DNA of 64,000 nucleotides from Paralvinella palmiformis (lineage: Eukaryota; Annelida; Polychaeta; Terebellida; Alvinellidae). The stretch is from positions 422,001-486,000 of the forward strand of contig JAODUP010000410.1 of assembly GCA_025642065.1 (NCBI GenBank), in the 5' to 3' direction. Under the pieces are notes generated by a model. The model saw only the letters and a program-made list of their open reading frames with translations, did not search any database and was not told the origin of the DNA. The number at the start of each line of letters is the position of its first letter. Position 1 is the stretch's first letter. Of this stretch, positions 1 to 10,519 are shown piece by piece. Position numbers and translations under genes: made by a program.

Positions 1-119
1 GAGCTAACTTTAACACCAAGTGTTAAATATTTAATAACAAGTCGTGTTTTATAGAGATAATTTCGTAATCTAACTTTTACCTGTTGGCCAAAACAAATTA
101 TTTGAGCTATACATAATTC

Positions 120-420
120 TGAAGCTCCAAAGAAGGAAGCGAGTAACGCGTGGATTAAATAGAGCTGTCAGTGTCTAGTAAATCTTAACACTATTGGACA
201 CGAGAGAAGGTCAACGTGCCATAATAATGGTGGGCTTACTCTATGGCCGACACTAGATAGGCAGATAGTGAGAAATAAAACATACGTTTTGACAGAACAG
301 TATCAATAATTGATGAACATGTTTCACGCAGGACATCACGCCTGTAAGGAGATACCCGTCCACCCTCTTCATCACCCCCTCCCCCCCTCTACTATCCATA
401 CCGCCATCTCTTTATTGCAA
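120..420 (+). repeat. Fragment of interspersed repeat family G
   Basis: The stretch around a 'ccataataatg' motif, the 'tcaataattgatgaa' motif and the following 'catcacgcctg' and 'ccgtccaccctc' blocks match, in the same order, the better copies at about 16.2-16.45 kb and 51.08-51.3 kb, and a reversed copy at 32.94-33.25 kb. The alignment is degenerate and was done by eye. Bases 1-120 hold nothing I can name. Confidence 0.5.
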
Positions 421-427
421 TAATTAA

Positions 428-697
428 ATGGAGCGATCCCGAAATAAATCTTATAGACGTCAATGTGTCAGCTTCTGCCACTACATTAATAAACTAAACA
501 TTACAAGACTTGATAAGGACGTATTTACCATGACACTTATCTTTACTCTAAACGTTGTTGTTGTTGCTGTTGTTATCTTTCCTCTCTTCGCTAACCAACA
601 ACATATTTTGAATTGTTTTAACGAAACCAGTCAAAGAGGAAGATGCGTTAATGAACTAACAAAGCTGATTCCATGTTCTTGTTCGAGATACATGTAA
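428..697 (+). other. Unassigned 89-codon open frame, probably spurious
   Basis: An open frame of 89 codons with a hydrophobic Val/Ile-rich middle (made partly of a GTT triplet run near 557-575) and a Cys-containing tail. I recognise no domain. It begins next to a family G repeat fragment and has no visible splice sites or neighbouring exons. A chance frame in AT-rich DNA is more likely than a gene. Confidence 0.12.
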
Positions 698-743
698 ACA
701 GAGACATATATTGGTTATGTAATCACTTAGTCTTTGGTATATG

Positions 744-810
744 TGTTACAGTTAATCTGTATAATTAGGCAATAGGCATATTACCTGAAGTATTCAGATT
801 AACTGTAACA
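744..810. repeat. Inverted repeat, 16-bp arms
   Basis: The arms TGTTACAGTTAATCTG (744-759) and its exact complement (795-810) are separated by 35 bases. The match continues imperfectly outward (tatatg / catata). It could form a hairpin or be the remnant of a small palindromic element. No coding frame is associated. Confidence 0.7.
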
Positions 811-931
811 TATACACATTGGTGTAAGATAATACCAGTCTCTGGTCTTGGCTCATTGATAAGAAACACAAACGGTATATGTAATATAATAAAAATACCG
901 TTCAGCTAACATGTATATTACATTAGATATT

Positions 932-932
<1 letters not shown>

Positions 933-984
<52 letters not shown>
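933..984. repeat. (AT)n microsatellite
   Basis: About 50 bases of uninterrupted alternating A and T. This is one of at least a dozen similar tracts in the window. Confidence 0.97.
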
Positions 985-987
<3 letters not shown>

Positions 988-1159
988 TATAACATTAATT
1001 TCCTTAAAGCGAATTCAGAATGGGAAACTTCTTTTATAGTTGGGTTCCAGTTAGACAGACCCAAATAATACATATCCTGGAGGCACGACCCCATGAAATA
1101 AATAGGTCACTGCATGTGGCTTATAAATACTCGGAGCTGTCAGGAAGGTGGTGAAAAAG

Positions 1160-1500
1160 GAAGTTATATTGGGGGTGGGGGTGTGGGGTGTGGGGTTTGA
1201 AGTAGTACCCGGCGATAGCGATTTATCACGGGTGGACAACCCATGGGCCACCTGAACGACCTGTTGTCGGTGGTCCGCCTGTGGTTCGTCTGTGGTCCGC
1301 CTGTGGTACGTCTGTGGCGACTTGATGCTGGTAGATGGCTTGACGCTGGTTGGGTATCAGGAGACTGACGATGATGGCTGGCTTTACGCTGATTGGGTAT
1401 CAGTAGTTTATGATTCAATGTCAGTCACTTCAGTCAAGCCATATGTGTGTGTGTGCGCGCGCCCGCGCGCGTTCGTGCGTGTATGTTTTAATGGGCTTTT
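1160..1500. repeat. GC-richer patch with short tandem repeats and a CG-alternating tract
   Basis: The patch has three parts. A G-rich GGGGTGTGGGG stretch lies at 1170-1198. An 11-bp tandem unit of the form TGTGGTNCGYC follows at about 1268-1316. Next come two copies of a block ending 'gctggttgggtatcag' / 'gctgattgggtatcag' spaced about 50 bp apart. The patch ends in an alternating purine-pyrimidine run (gtgtgtgcgcgcgcccgcgcgcg) at about 1447-1471 that is prone to Z-DNA. No protein family is recognisable in any frame. It is clearly richer in G+C than its surroundings. Confidence 0.7.
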
Positions 1501-1574
1501 CGTCGATTTGAGTAAGTTAATAAACAAACAAAAAAAGAAATTGTTTTAGATAAAAACACGTTTTCTTCGTTTTA

Positions 1575-1920
1575 ATCTAATATTGTCTTGTCTCAGATAT
1601 TGATGATGTCATCAACTTATGTTGTCTGTCCCTGTTATTAGCCACAATGACGACTAAAGTGACCAGACGATACTTGGACTTCGCCCCTCTGTGTTATTTA
1701 CTGGTTATCTCGGTAATATATTACGTATTATATTCGATGTGAAATATAGAATAAAAGAAGATTAATATCACGTTTCTGCGGAAATGATCAGTCAATAATT
1801 GTCCTTTTTATTTGATATATTTCACTTATGACAAAGGCTTAATAACATTTAACTCCTACGATATTTCTCACACGTACAGTCCAATATTTATAGTGTATCA
1901 GATTTATTTCTTATTCAGTC
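1575..1920 (-). repeat. Interspersed repeat family B, copy 1
   Basis: The sequence matches copies at 48.29-48.70 kb and 59.65-60.13 kb in the same orientation. Shared landmarks in order are 'gatgtcatcaacttatg', 'gtctgtccct', 'cagacgata', 'ggttatctcgg', 'gatcagtca', 'gatatatttcactta', 'catttaactc' and 'acagtccaatatt'. The core is the complement of copies at 7.3-7.8, 18.6-19.2 and 34.1-34.4 kb. The element class is unknown. Bases 1920-2150 show nothing nameable. Confidence 0.8.
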
Positions 1921-2150
1921 ATTCTCTCATCATCTTAGTCGCCTGACTCCACTCATACTGCACCCAAGTTTAAAGCTTAATGTCACTTGCTTCTAAAAAT
2001 GTTCAGTCTTTTCAATCAAATATCATGTAGGGAAATATATTAATAATAGCATGTATGTATGTGCCCGTGTGCGTCTATTTATGTGTACGCGTGCATGGTG
2101 CGGGTATATTATGTCATATGAAGGGAAAACGACCATCCCGAGGGAAAGAA

Positions 2151-2153
<3 letters not shown>

Positions 2154-2214
<61 letters not shown>
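2154..2214. repeat. (TA)n(TG)n compound microsatellite
   Basis: An alternating TA tract passes directly into a TG tract that adjoins the first bases of repeat family M. The other M copies (55.4 and 56.9 kb) also abut a CA/GT tract at this same end. Confidence 0.97.
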
Positions 2215-2215
<1 letters not shown>

Positions 2216-2770
2216 TTTAGAATACACATATATGGTTGCATTGGTTCAGAGCATTATCACATGTACATCCTTTAAAACCTGTACCTCTATTAATCGATAA
2301 ATAATCAAATAAATACATAGTTCAATTTAAGCATACAAAAAACGTACACCCCCACAGATCTATAAATATGTAGGCCTATATGTGCCTGATCTACCAATCA
2401 GCCTGTGGGCAATAGCTAATCCGCTTTTCGTACGTGACAAATATGTCACGACCGCAGGGAAGCGTTTGTATGTAGATTGTACACAAAAGCATAAACAAAC
2501 AAAAAAGTACCATTTGACACCATATCTCGCAGTTAACAATAGGTGCATGTGGTACAGTAGTAAGTTAACATACATACAAGATAAATACTTTGACAACACA
2601 GTTTACATTCAGCAATAAGTTGCTGTAGCTCAAAGGTAACATATACATAAAATCATTTCGATACCACAGATGCTGATCCCAGCTCCATTCTGGGTTCGAA
2701 TAGGTAAACAAATCCTACTTATATCAACCATACGGACAGAGGCCCGATAGGTTCGATGTCGCCAAGTTGT
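2215..2770 (+). repeat. Interspersed repeat family M, copy 1, with tRNA-like segment
   Basis: It matches the complement of 56.38-56.89 kb. Landmarks are 'ttagaatacacata' next to the GT tract, 'cagcctgtgggcaatagct', 'tacgtgacaaatatgtcac', 'aagcgtttgtatgta' and, near the end, 'gatgctgatcccagctccat' with 'gggttcgaata'. The last part (about 2620-2705) resembles a tRNA-like region with a B-box (GGGTTCGAAT), so M may be SINE-related. The class is uncertain. Confidence 0.7.
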
Positions 2771-2799
2771 TGTTTGATCAGGATGAGAAGTTATGCCCT

Positions 2800-2990
2800 T
2801 TTTATAGGCTCTAAAAGTGTTTACATCGTGAAATAATGGTGTTGTTTATTATTGATTTTGCTTCTTTCGAGTAGCAAGATTCTTTGATGAATGATACTTT
2901 GAAGGAATACATAAATAGATAGGGTGGGAGAGAGGGAGGGGGGAGGGAAGGGGAAAGAGAGATTCCAAGCGCCAACACATATGTGTGTTG
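2800..2990 (+). repeat. Interspersed repeat family C, copy 1
   Basis: About 120 bases ('ttattattgattttgcttc', 'ttcgagtagcaagattc', 'gatactttgaaggaatac', 'ataaatagatagg') match 60.23-60.35 kb closely in the same orientation. Both copies then run into a G/A-rich stretch. A short GT microsatellite follows at 2988-3014. Confidence 0.85.
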
Positions 2991-3195
2991 TGTGTGTGTG
3001 TGTGTTTGTGTGAACAAGAAAACAGTAATGATAATAACATTAAAGACTACCAAGATAATGATGGTGATTGTGCTGTTAGTAAATGATGATGATGATGAAC
3101 TCAATTATTATAATATCTTATGATTTAAGGGATGCTCTAAGGAAGTTCACATATTATCTTCTTTATGAAAGTACTTAGAGATTATGTCTTCAATA

Positions 3196-3238
3196 ACTGA
3201 GTGAGTGAGTGAGTGAGTGAATGAGTGAATGAGTGAGT
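3196..3238. repeat. (GTGA)n microsatellite
   Basis: A tetranucleotide GTGA run with two GAAT interruptions. Nothing further is visible between here and the LINE end at 3456. Confidence 0.95.
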
Positions 3239-3455
3239 AAATATATAAGTTGCTGACTGAATGTGTTACATGTGACGCTTGTACCTGGGATAACCTGTCG
3301 ATGTGGATGACCTTCTGGGCAATTGAGATGATCAAATGATGGTATCCATCATGCAGCAAGCTACGAAGTGTACGACGAGAAGTTCGTTTTATTCAAAATG
3401 TAAACATTTGTATTTTGTACATTATGCAACCCCCAGAGAAGCATACAGTTGATAG

Positions 3456-4198
3456 TTTTTTTTTTCAATTCAATTCGTTTATTTCAACATTCATAACACA
3501 TAATTTTAATGAAAGGAAACACACATATAATGTTGAAAAGGAGGATGCTCGAAGCATTGTATATATAATGTATACCCCCTTAACATAACATTAAAAACAC
3601 TCATGGAAAATTTAAAAATAAAAAGATATAAAAAGATTAGTCATAATGATATCTTTTATCATGAAACAACACAAAATCCATATCAGTTTAATTATGCTAG
3701 CAATAACATATTATTGTGTATGTTATATCATATATGTTATATTTGAACAGTAAATAAAATAACAAACATACCTCAACATCGGTATTAGTCATATGAAGAA
3801 GTGAACATATTCTTAATTTTGTGCTTAAAAATATTAATTGTTTTAACATTGCAAACATTTGCATCTAATTGGTTCCATAATTTAACACCCATAAAACTTT
3901 CTTTTAGTCTTAAAACATTTTACATTAAAATTTCCTTTTTTACTAGACCTGGTACTATATGACTGTATTTCTTCTATTGTTATAAACATATTTTTTGGAG
4001 ATTGATATATAACATGTTATTTTTGGCTTTATATATTATAATCAAGGTTTTTAATTTTACATATCTAAACATTTCAAACACTTATGTTGAACAAACAATG
4101 GATGGGTATTGATCTAAATAACTAGCTTTGGCAATATTATGGATTACTTTCGTTTGTAATAGTATCAAAGTATGTAATTGAGATTTGTAAGTATTTCC
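3456..4198 (-). other. LINE 3' untranslated region and poly(A) end
   Basis: The region lies downstream of the RT thumb on the minus strand. It is A+T-rich and without a meaningful frame, and ends with a TTCAATTCAATTCGTTTATT-type tail (as seen on the plus strand after the T-run). Reverse transcription of LINE RNA starts at this end. Confidence 0.75.
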
Positions 4199-5444
4199 TC
4201 ATATCTCACAGGCACAACTTATGTAGGGAAGCATTAATAAACAGTATAACATGTATAAGTGTTTGACTTTATAAATAATATAAATATGTTTACAAACAGG
4301 ATTAATACGATTAGACCATGACAATTTTTCATCTACCAATACTCCTAGGAATTTAATAACTTGTACTCTACTGACTTCTAATTCATCAATCTTGAGTTTA
4401 CAATAATCCAGATAAGGCTTGTTATGGAAACGCATTTAATTTGTTTTATTGATATTCAGAGATAATTTGTTAACTTTAAACCATTGACTCATTTGCTTTA
4501 ATTCATTGTTGAGCACATTATTAACCTCTGTGATACTTTTCCGGAATACAATACATCGGTATCACCAGGAAATAATATATATTTAAATTTATTGCAAACA
4601 TTTGCTAGATCATTGGTGTATATTAGAAATAAAATAGGTTCCAAAATAGAACCTTGTGGAATTCCACATAGCATAGTTCTATAATCTGAACAAATATTAT
4701 CATAAGCAACAAATTGTTTTCTGATAGTTAAATACTTTTTATCCAACTTGAAGCAATACCTCAAACATGGTATCAAATGTTTTCTTCAAATCAATAAAAA
4801 CACCAGTTTTTACCAAATTATTATTTAAATTACTAGTAATATCTTTGTTTACTTCCATAACTATAAATCCTGTAGAGTGAGCTTCTCTGAACCCATACTG
4901 ATTTTTGTACATAATAATCGTTTTAGCGCATGATACTAATCTATTAAAAAAACATTTTTTCAAGATATTTTGAAAATTGAAGCAAAATTGACACAGGTCT
5001 ATAATTTGAAAATTCCTTATGAGTATCATTCTTAAATAAAGGTACAATTTTGGCAATCTTCATCTCATCTGGAAATATATCAGATTCAAAGGATTTGTTA
5101 CATATATAAGTTAAAGGTTGTACAATATTGGTGGAGGATATTGAAGACTGAACTAAACGCCCATTGAAATCATCATAACCACAAGATTGTTTAGTTTTGA
5201 AATTGGACATAATTAAAAACATTTCTTCATCAATAACTGGTTTAAGAAATAGAGAATATTTTACACTATTACTCATAATATCAGAGAAACTTGTACTATG
5301 ACAATGTTCAATTTGTTTGGCCAACATTGGACCAATATTTGTAAAGAAATTGTTAAAACCATCAGATATTGCTTTCTTATCTGATGCCATCTGGCCATTA
5401 CAGTAAAATTCATTTGGCCATTTGAAAGATGTTTTCTTTCTCAT
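4199..5444 (-). pseudogene. LINE reverse transcriptase relic
   Basis: Several overlapping minus-strand frames together make up a reverse transcriptase. The segment 4944-5444 carries the linker and finger motif ending SNYRPVSILLQFSKYLEK. The segment 4739-5056 carries YKNQYGFREAHST and GVFIDLKKTFDT, which keeps the first palm Asp. The segment 4498-4776 carries GIPQGSILEPILFLIYTNDL and then FPGD, where the family has FADD, so one catalytic Asp is lost. The segment 4199-4435 carries the thumb region (VIKFLGVLVDEKLSW). At least two frameshifts are needed to join them. It would copy element RNA into DNA at the nick if it were intact. Confidence 0.93.
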
Positions 5445-5799
5445 TGTTATTTATTGAATAATTTCCAGGTACGTTTTAAATTATTTTATAGTTAACCAAT
5501 TTGTTACCATAATATTGTTTATTAAATACCTTGTATATATTATTTTCTTCTTACTACGGCTGGGGTTTAGAAAGGTTTGTGGTTAGATTTACAATTTGCT
5601 TTCTTCCAAATAATAGGACAACAGTTACTGAATATCTTAGTAATTATACAATTGGATATGCTATAAGCTGTATTTACATCATTACAGTTAGTTGCTTCAG
5701 CCCAATCAAGATCCCTTAACCTGTTTAATAACATTTCAATATTGAACTCTTTAAACAGTCTAACATTTCTAGGTAAGTACGTAATTTATTACTAGAATT

Positions 5800-6330
5800 T
5801 ATCTTACATGTTGAATATTCAACAAGGGTGTAAACGGGTAAGTGGTCAGAAATATCGTTAAAAATAATACCATTTAAACAAATCTACATCACTAACATAA
5901 GTATATATAGTATCAATTAATGTGTTGATATTCCCATTTATATCCGTGTTGGTAAATTGATCAGTGGGTAATGCCCACTACTAAGCAATTGATTCACAAA
6001 ATCTTTGCTGACCTGATGCAATTCACATTTAAAGAGATCTATATTAAAATTGCCACATATAAATGTTTCAGTGTTTGACAGATGACCTGTAATTCTTCAT
6101 TAAACATGCATATATATGTATTTGGGGCTCTGTATATATAACCAATTTGAACCTTTTTATTTTTAACTGCAATTTCTATAAAAAAATAGTTTTCATACAA
6201 TCTTCAATTACTTCAAGAAATATTACACATAACCTACTGATTAAAATTATCATTAATATAAATGACAACACCTCCACCAGTTTGTTTATATTTCTAGAAG
6301 AGGTATGTAAAGTATACCTATCTAAAACAA
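5800..6330 (-). pseudogene. LINE endonuclease domain relic
   Basis: Minus-strand translation gives the usual endonuclease landmarks in order. A TGGGVVIYIND block lies near 6250-6300. A block ending in GYIYRAPN lies at about 6120-6179. FICGNFNIDLF, the N-terminal side of the DFN motif with Asp changed to Asn, lies at about 6035-6064. SDHLPVYTLVE, the catalytic SDH motif, lies near 5820-5850. In the family this domain nicks target DNA. Frameshifts separate the blocks, and the GDFN Asp is replaced by Asn, so no activity is expected. The N-terminal third is missing or unrecognisable. Confidence 0.85.
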
Positions 6331-6639
6331 ACTCTTTCTGGAAAGAACATTCTTCTATATTCTCTTTACGGTTGATTGTACTGGGAGACGTTAAGCAGCA
6401 AAAACACTTGAAAGTAAAAATGTCAAATATAGTTCGTAGCTAATTGGTCAGTGATTAGTATTACCTAATGTCATGGCGAGCGACGGAGACCTGTAATGGT
6501 GAATGTTAGTGTTGATATATCGGTGACAAATAGTTATAAATAGGCCTATAATAAGCTATAAGTTTAGTAGTTTTAACTATTTCTATTACTAAGTCTTCAA
6601 ACTGTACGAGTCATAATGGATGTGTTCTAGTTGATAAGC

Positions 6640-6760
6640 CTGCTTGTTATTTTTAAGCAAGCGAAGTGGTTTACAACGGTAATGGTTAGTTCATTAGTAG
6701 TGCACGTGGCTAGTAATTGAAAGGTTTCGTGTTCGAGTCATCACAAGTACGGATTTATTT
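6640..6760 (+). mobile_element. Possible tRNA-related SINE fragment
   Basis: A segment containing 'agtagtgcacgtggctagtaa' and 'tttcgtgttcgagtcatc' resembles the A-box to B-box part of a tRNA-derived SINE head. No tail or clear boundary is seen. From 6760 to 7300 I see only AT-rich sequence and a short GT tract at 7209-7228. Confidence 0.35.
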
Positions 6761-7299
6761 TTATATTCTTGCCTTGCAAATTGATTCTTAAATTTAATTT
6801 AAGTTCAGCTACGTCTGTCTGGATTGTTATCAAATACGTATTGGCATAGAAGCTGGCGATAAAAAATGTCCGAACGTTTAACATAACTAAGCTTACGGTT
6901 TGCGAGATCAACACAAATATACACAAAACAATTTGTCTGAAACTCAAAACATCCACAAAAATGTAAATATCTTATTGTTTTTTACTTTTAATAGAAGTAA
7001 AAGAAATGGCAGTAATTATAGCAGTTATCATAACTTTACAGTGTTTATACAACATCATGTTATGTAATATAATTTATATACACACTATAACAAATATCTA
7101 AAGTAAAAGAGGTTTGCATTTCGATAATAAACATTTTGCTATCTATATATGTTGTTTACTTTTCATGATGAATTTTTAATTGATTCTGGATAATGCAATA
7201 CAGAATTCGGTGTGTGTGTGTGTGTGTGCGCAAGCGCGTTACTCTATCTGTTTACCCTCTTGAGAATATGTTTCATTTAAATATAATTATCAATTATTT

Positions 7300-7800
7300 A
7301 TAAGTTTATTGCAACTACAAACCGATAAATTCAGTTCTTCCTCTATTTAGTGGCGATACATTGATACTTTGTCAGTTTGTCTATGACAGTTTATCATACA
7401 TTTGTACACAAATGTACCATTGATGAAGGGACTAGTAATGGGAGTATCAAATTAAAACAAAACCCAAAAAGATAATTATTAACGTATTGTTTCCACTTCA
7501 AATGGTATTCTGCCCTTTCAAAGTTTAAATAAAAACCCTTCACCAGAAGATGTGTTGTTTTTTGTTACTAGAGCCGGCGCAATAACAAACATTGCTCCTA
7601 TAGATTGAGTTTTACGGCCATTGTGGCTGAAACAGGGACGTAAGACTTAAGTTAATGAAGTCAGCACTATCTGAGATTAAATAATATTAAGTGGAAATAA
7701 ACGAAGTCATGTAATTATGTAGATGTGTCTTCTTGGGGTAGGGATATGTTTTTATTTTTCATTTCTTTAATCCAAAATTAAGTACCAATCTCCTACAAAA
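7300..7800 (+). repeat. Interspersed repeat family B, copy 2
   Basis: It matches 18.62-19.17 kb in order: 'aaaccgataaattcag', 'ctttgtcagttt', 'tttccactt', 'acggccattgtggct', 'acagggacgtaaga', 'ttaagtggaaataa', 'gtcatgtaattatgtaga'. It is followed directly by the L and D modules, the same order as at 18.6-21.2 and 34.1-36.2 kb. Confidence 0.75.
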
Positions 7801-8780
7801 TACACACACACACACCACGACGTATTTAGCACACGTGCTGTATAATAAACAGTGATATTTAGGCAATATAATAATACAATTGATATCTTAAGAATATTAT
7901 AATATCCAATATAAATATTTAATATTTTATGATTATGTTTTTAACTCGATGTTTTATTACATTTGCCAAACCCTGTTTTTAATAAATGGTATACATGAGA
8001 ATGCTAGAGTGTGGGTGGCATTTGGGTGATTTGTGGGTGATACGTGGGTGGTAAGTGGGCGGAGGCTGAAGAAATGGTCACCGAGTCAGTGAGTGCATTG
8101 ATATCGTATTAACCATAAAATTGGATACTGACTACGGGATGGGACGAGCAGCAGGAGTTTAGTGTCATTCAATCTTCGTTGTAGGTATAATAAATAAAAA
8201 ATAAGACAATTAGACATTTAAAAAGACAATTATTAAACCATCATATCCGCTTAAATATGTGATTGATCTTTATGTATCTCATGGTTCCTAACATCCCCCC
8301 CCCCGACAACAACAAGACTCCCTCTATATTTCTCCCTATGTATTTATCTAAATCTTATTCAAATATTCGTATTAAATATATTAAACTTTGCCCTTTCACA
8401 ATGAAAATGAACGTAAATACTATTATAATTTGAATAAACTATTTATGTCGCATTTGCAGACAAATTCTCCAGGAATAATATTCACTCTGACGGTAAAAAT
8501 CACTCACAAATGGAAATGTATTGAAAGCGTCTCGGGATAAACTATCAATTTAAATTAGTTGGCTTAGAAACAGGAGTAGAACTTCACATAAAACAAACGT
8601 ATCCGGAGAATGATAATATCTATATTTATGTGCGTTTGGGCGTAAGAAGGCATTAAAATTAAACAAGATTGTGTTGATAATGGAAAAATATGTAACGGTT
8701 GAGAGTTTGTTATTGTTGTTCGTACGTAAACATTTGATAGGTTAGTGATTACGAAATAAACAGATCTTGTTTATCTTCTT
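7800..8780 (+). repeat. Composite repeat modules L (end) and D
   Basis: The start 'acgacgtatttagcacacgt' matches 20.29-20.33 kb. The D module then follows: 'gcattgatatcgtatta', 'gtgtcattcaatc', 'gacaattattaaacc', 'tcactcacaaatggaaatg', 'aaattagttggcttagaaac', 'cataaaacaaacgta', 'gagagtttgtta', 'aaacatttgatagg'. The same landmarks recur in order at 20.46, 29.48, 35.32 and 40.72 kb. Confidence 0.8.
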
Positions 8781-8872
8781 CGTCTACGATTACTCGGCTT
8801 GATGTAGATATATCTATTCGATGGCTTAATCCAACAATATTCGTGCCATATTTTACGGTCCCAAACATCCAC

Positions 8873-8896
8873 CTATATATATATATATATATATAT
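8873..8896. repeat. (TA)n microsatellite
   Basis: A short alternating TA run. The rest of 8780-9250 holds nothing I recognise. Confidence 0.95.
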
Positions 8897-9250
8897 GGCA
8901 ATGCTAATTGTGTGGCAAATAGCGGGCACAGCTCTAAGTGCGTATTACGACCAGCATGTGCACTCTCAAATGTCACGAAGTAGCCTAGTTGTTGTAGTTT
9001 TATGTATTTTATTTGTTTATATCCGGTCTGGATTTATATCCGGTGTCATGGTCTGTTCAGGCATTGGGTAAAGTAAAGTACAATATTATATTTTCTAGCA
9101 ATTTTTCACACAACAACATTTCTATGTACATCCGAAATCTCTCTCGGGCTGTCGTTAAATTTATTTCGAATATTTGTTGATTTCCAAGAGTTAGTACTAG
9201 ACAGATATTAATATAGAAATATTAATTGCAAATATACTCTTCTTCTACAT

Positions 9251-9518
9251 GGGCGCCTCCTTGGTCTAACTGGCAGCGCGTTGAATAACATATCACTACC
9301 ACCTGAGTTCAAATTTAGCCGCGGCCATATCCGAAGGGTGTTTCATCCTTGACTTCGTTTCATTGCCGTTGGAGGTCGCTCTGCTCATTTAGCCTACCAT
9401 GTGCACAAAAGTGGCCGTAAAACATCAATCATCATTTTCTTTATTGGAAACAAGTAGGACACTGAATGGCCTAAATTGTGCCGATGTGTCGTTAAACAAC
9501 ATCCATCCATCATCCATC
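9251..9518 (+). mobile_element. tRNA-derived SINE, family S1, near full length
   Basis: The head 'gggcgcctccttggtctaac' carries an RNA polymerase III A-box-like sequence. A B-box-like 'gagttcaaattt' follows about 50 bases later. The body ('cgaagggtgtttcatcc', 'gtgcacaaaagtggccgtaa') and the tail ('gacactgaatggcctaaat', 'tgtcgttaaacaac') end in a short CATC repeat. Copies of the head and body lie on the minus strand at 15863-16063 and 26518-26709. The tail alone recurs at 59332-59390. Heads of this kind drive Pol III transcription, and LINE enzymes mobilise the RNA. Confidence 0.85.
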
Positions 9519-9605
9519 TTTACTGGAAAGAATGTGTTTAATTTAAGACAATTTTAATAATATGACACAAACATCGAAAGATATCATACACCTTTTTGAT
9601 ATTCC

Positions 9606-9735
9606 GATGGCGAAGTGATTAAATCACTCGCCTGCGAAACCTCCAGCTCACGGTTCGAATCCGGCTGATATATGTTATTGTGGAACTTGCGTCCATTGAC
9701 AGTCGTTAATTTAAGGAAACATCTCAAGCCAACCC
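9606..9735 (+). mobile_element. tRNA-derived SINE, family S2
   Basis: The segment 'gatggcgaagtgattaaatc' followed by 'ctcgcctgcgaaacctccag' and 'cacggttcgaatccggct' has good A-box and B-box (GGTTCGAATCC) sequences at the right spacing. It lacks a closing acceptor stem and continues into a non-tRNA body, so it is a SINE head rather than a tRNA gene. A diverged minus-strand copy lies at 26185-26275. Confidence 0.75.
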
Positions 9736-9769
9736 CCTCTCATTTACACTCAATGTTGGCTTCATCAAT

Positions 9770-10140
9770 ATGAAAACACTGTAAAATTTAAGAAAGAACA
9801 GCAAGGTGGGTGCTAAATACATTTCTACGAGTGTCACTAATATCAAGGAATGTTAATATATTTAGGCTGCTTTGTTAAGATACTTCCACCTCCTTGTTGC
9901 CAAATAACAACAACAACAACGTCTTAAAAATGACAAATAGACTCATTATCATTGGCACATATCAATATCTAATACCGTCCATCCGAGTAACCCAACATAA
10001 CCATCACCTATCGTTATTTAAATTGTAGCCAATTAACATCCCAATCTGTATTTGTATAATCTATCCACTTAATAAACACTACGTAGAGTTGTCAATGGTT
10101 GCCTCGACGTAATACAAGAAGAAGAAATTATTCATCAATA
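9770..10140 (+). repeat. Interspersed repeat family H, copy 1
   Basis: It matches 36.29-36.56 kb in order: 'aagaaagaacagca', 'taaatacat', 'gtgtcactaatatcaa', 'gaatgttaatatatt', a tract ending 'cctcc', 'acaacgtc', 'aaatagact'. The class is unknown. Confidence 0.6.
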
Positions 10141-10185
10141 TGTACAAATGTTATATAATCTACTATAATTACTATATTACTACTT

Positions 10186-10188
<3 letters not shown>

Positions 10189-10239
<51 letters not shown>
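10189..10239. repeat. (TA)n microsatellite
   Basis: About 50 bases of alternating TA. From here to 10520 only an (ATT)n run at 10457-10480 stands out. Confidence 0.97.
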
Positions 10240-10241
<2 letters not shown>

Positions 10242-10519
10242 TTCCAAATGCTGTCCATTGTTAACTTATGTATTAATTAGTTTAAACCTATTTTGGAGCC
10301 ATACGTCAGAGTTAGAGATTAGAATATGATTCTAGAGTAGAGTACATAAGTTGTCAACACCGGGAGTTTCCTCTTCCGTACATGTCTTCTAAATATCTCT
10401 GTTTTTCTTCATTGATCTGGTCAGACATATTACTAATTGCAATTCAGAACATTGTTATTATTATTATTATTATTATTATCCCAACTATATTTTATTATTG
10501 CTATCGATATTTGTATCAC

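Larger units (their letters stand above)
3456..6330 (-). mobile_element. Degenerate non-LTR retrotransposon (LINE), about 2.9 kb
   Basis: Read on the minus strand, this is an ordered series of apurinic-like endonuclease, linker, reverse transcriptase and A+T-rich 3' UTR. It ends in 'ttgaattg' followed by a 10-base poly(A), seen as the T-run at 3456-3465. This order and end are diagnostic of a non-LTR retrotransposon. The reading frame is broken by frameshifts and stops throughout, so the copy is dead. The 5' side fades out near 6330-6440, where the first part of the endonuclease should lie, so the copy appears 5'-truncated, as is usual for LINEs. The fragments resemble the CR1/L2/Jockey-like group. 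I cannot fix the clade without a tree. Confidence 0.93.

Noticed and set aside
9606..9680. tRNA gene
   Set aside because: A- and B-boxes are present, but there is no acceptor-stem pairing and the sequence continues as a SINE body with other copies in the window.
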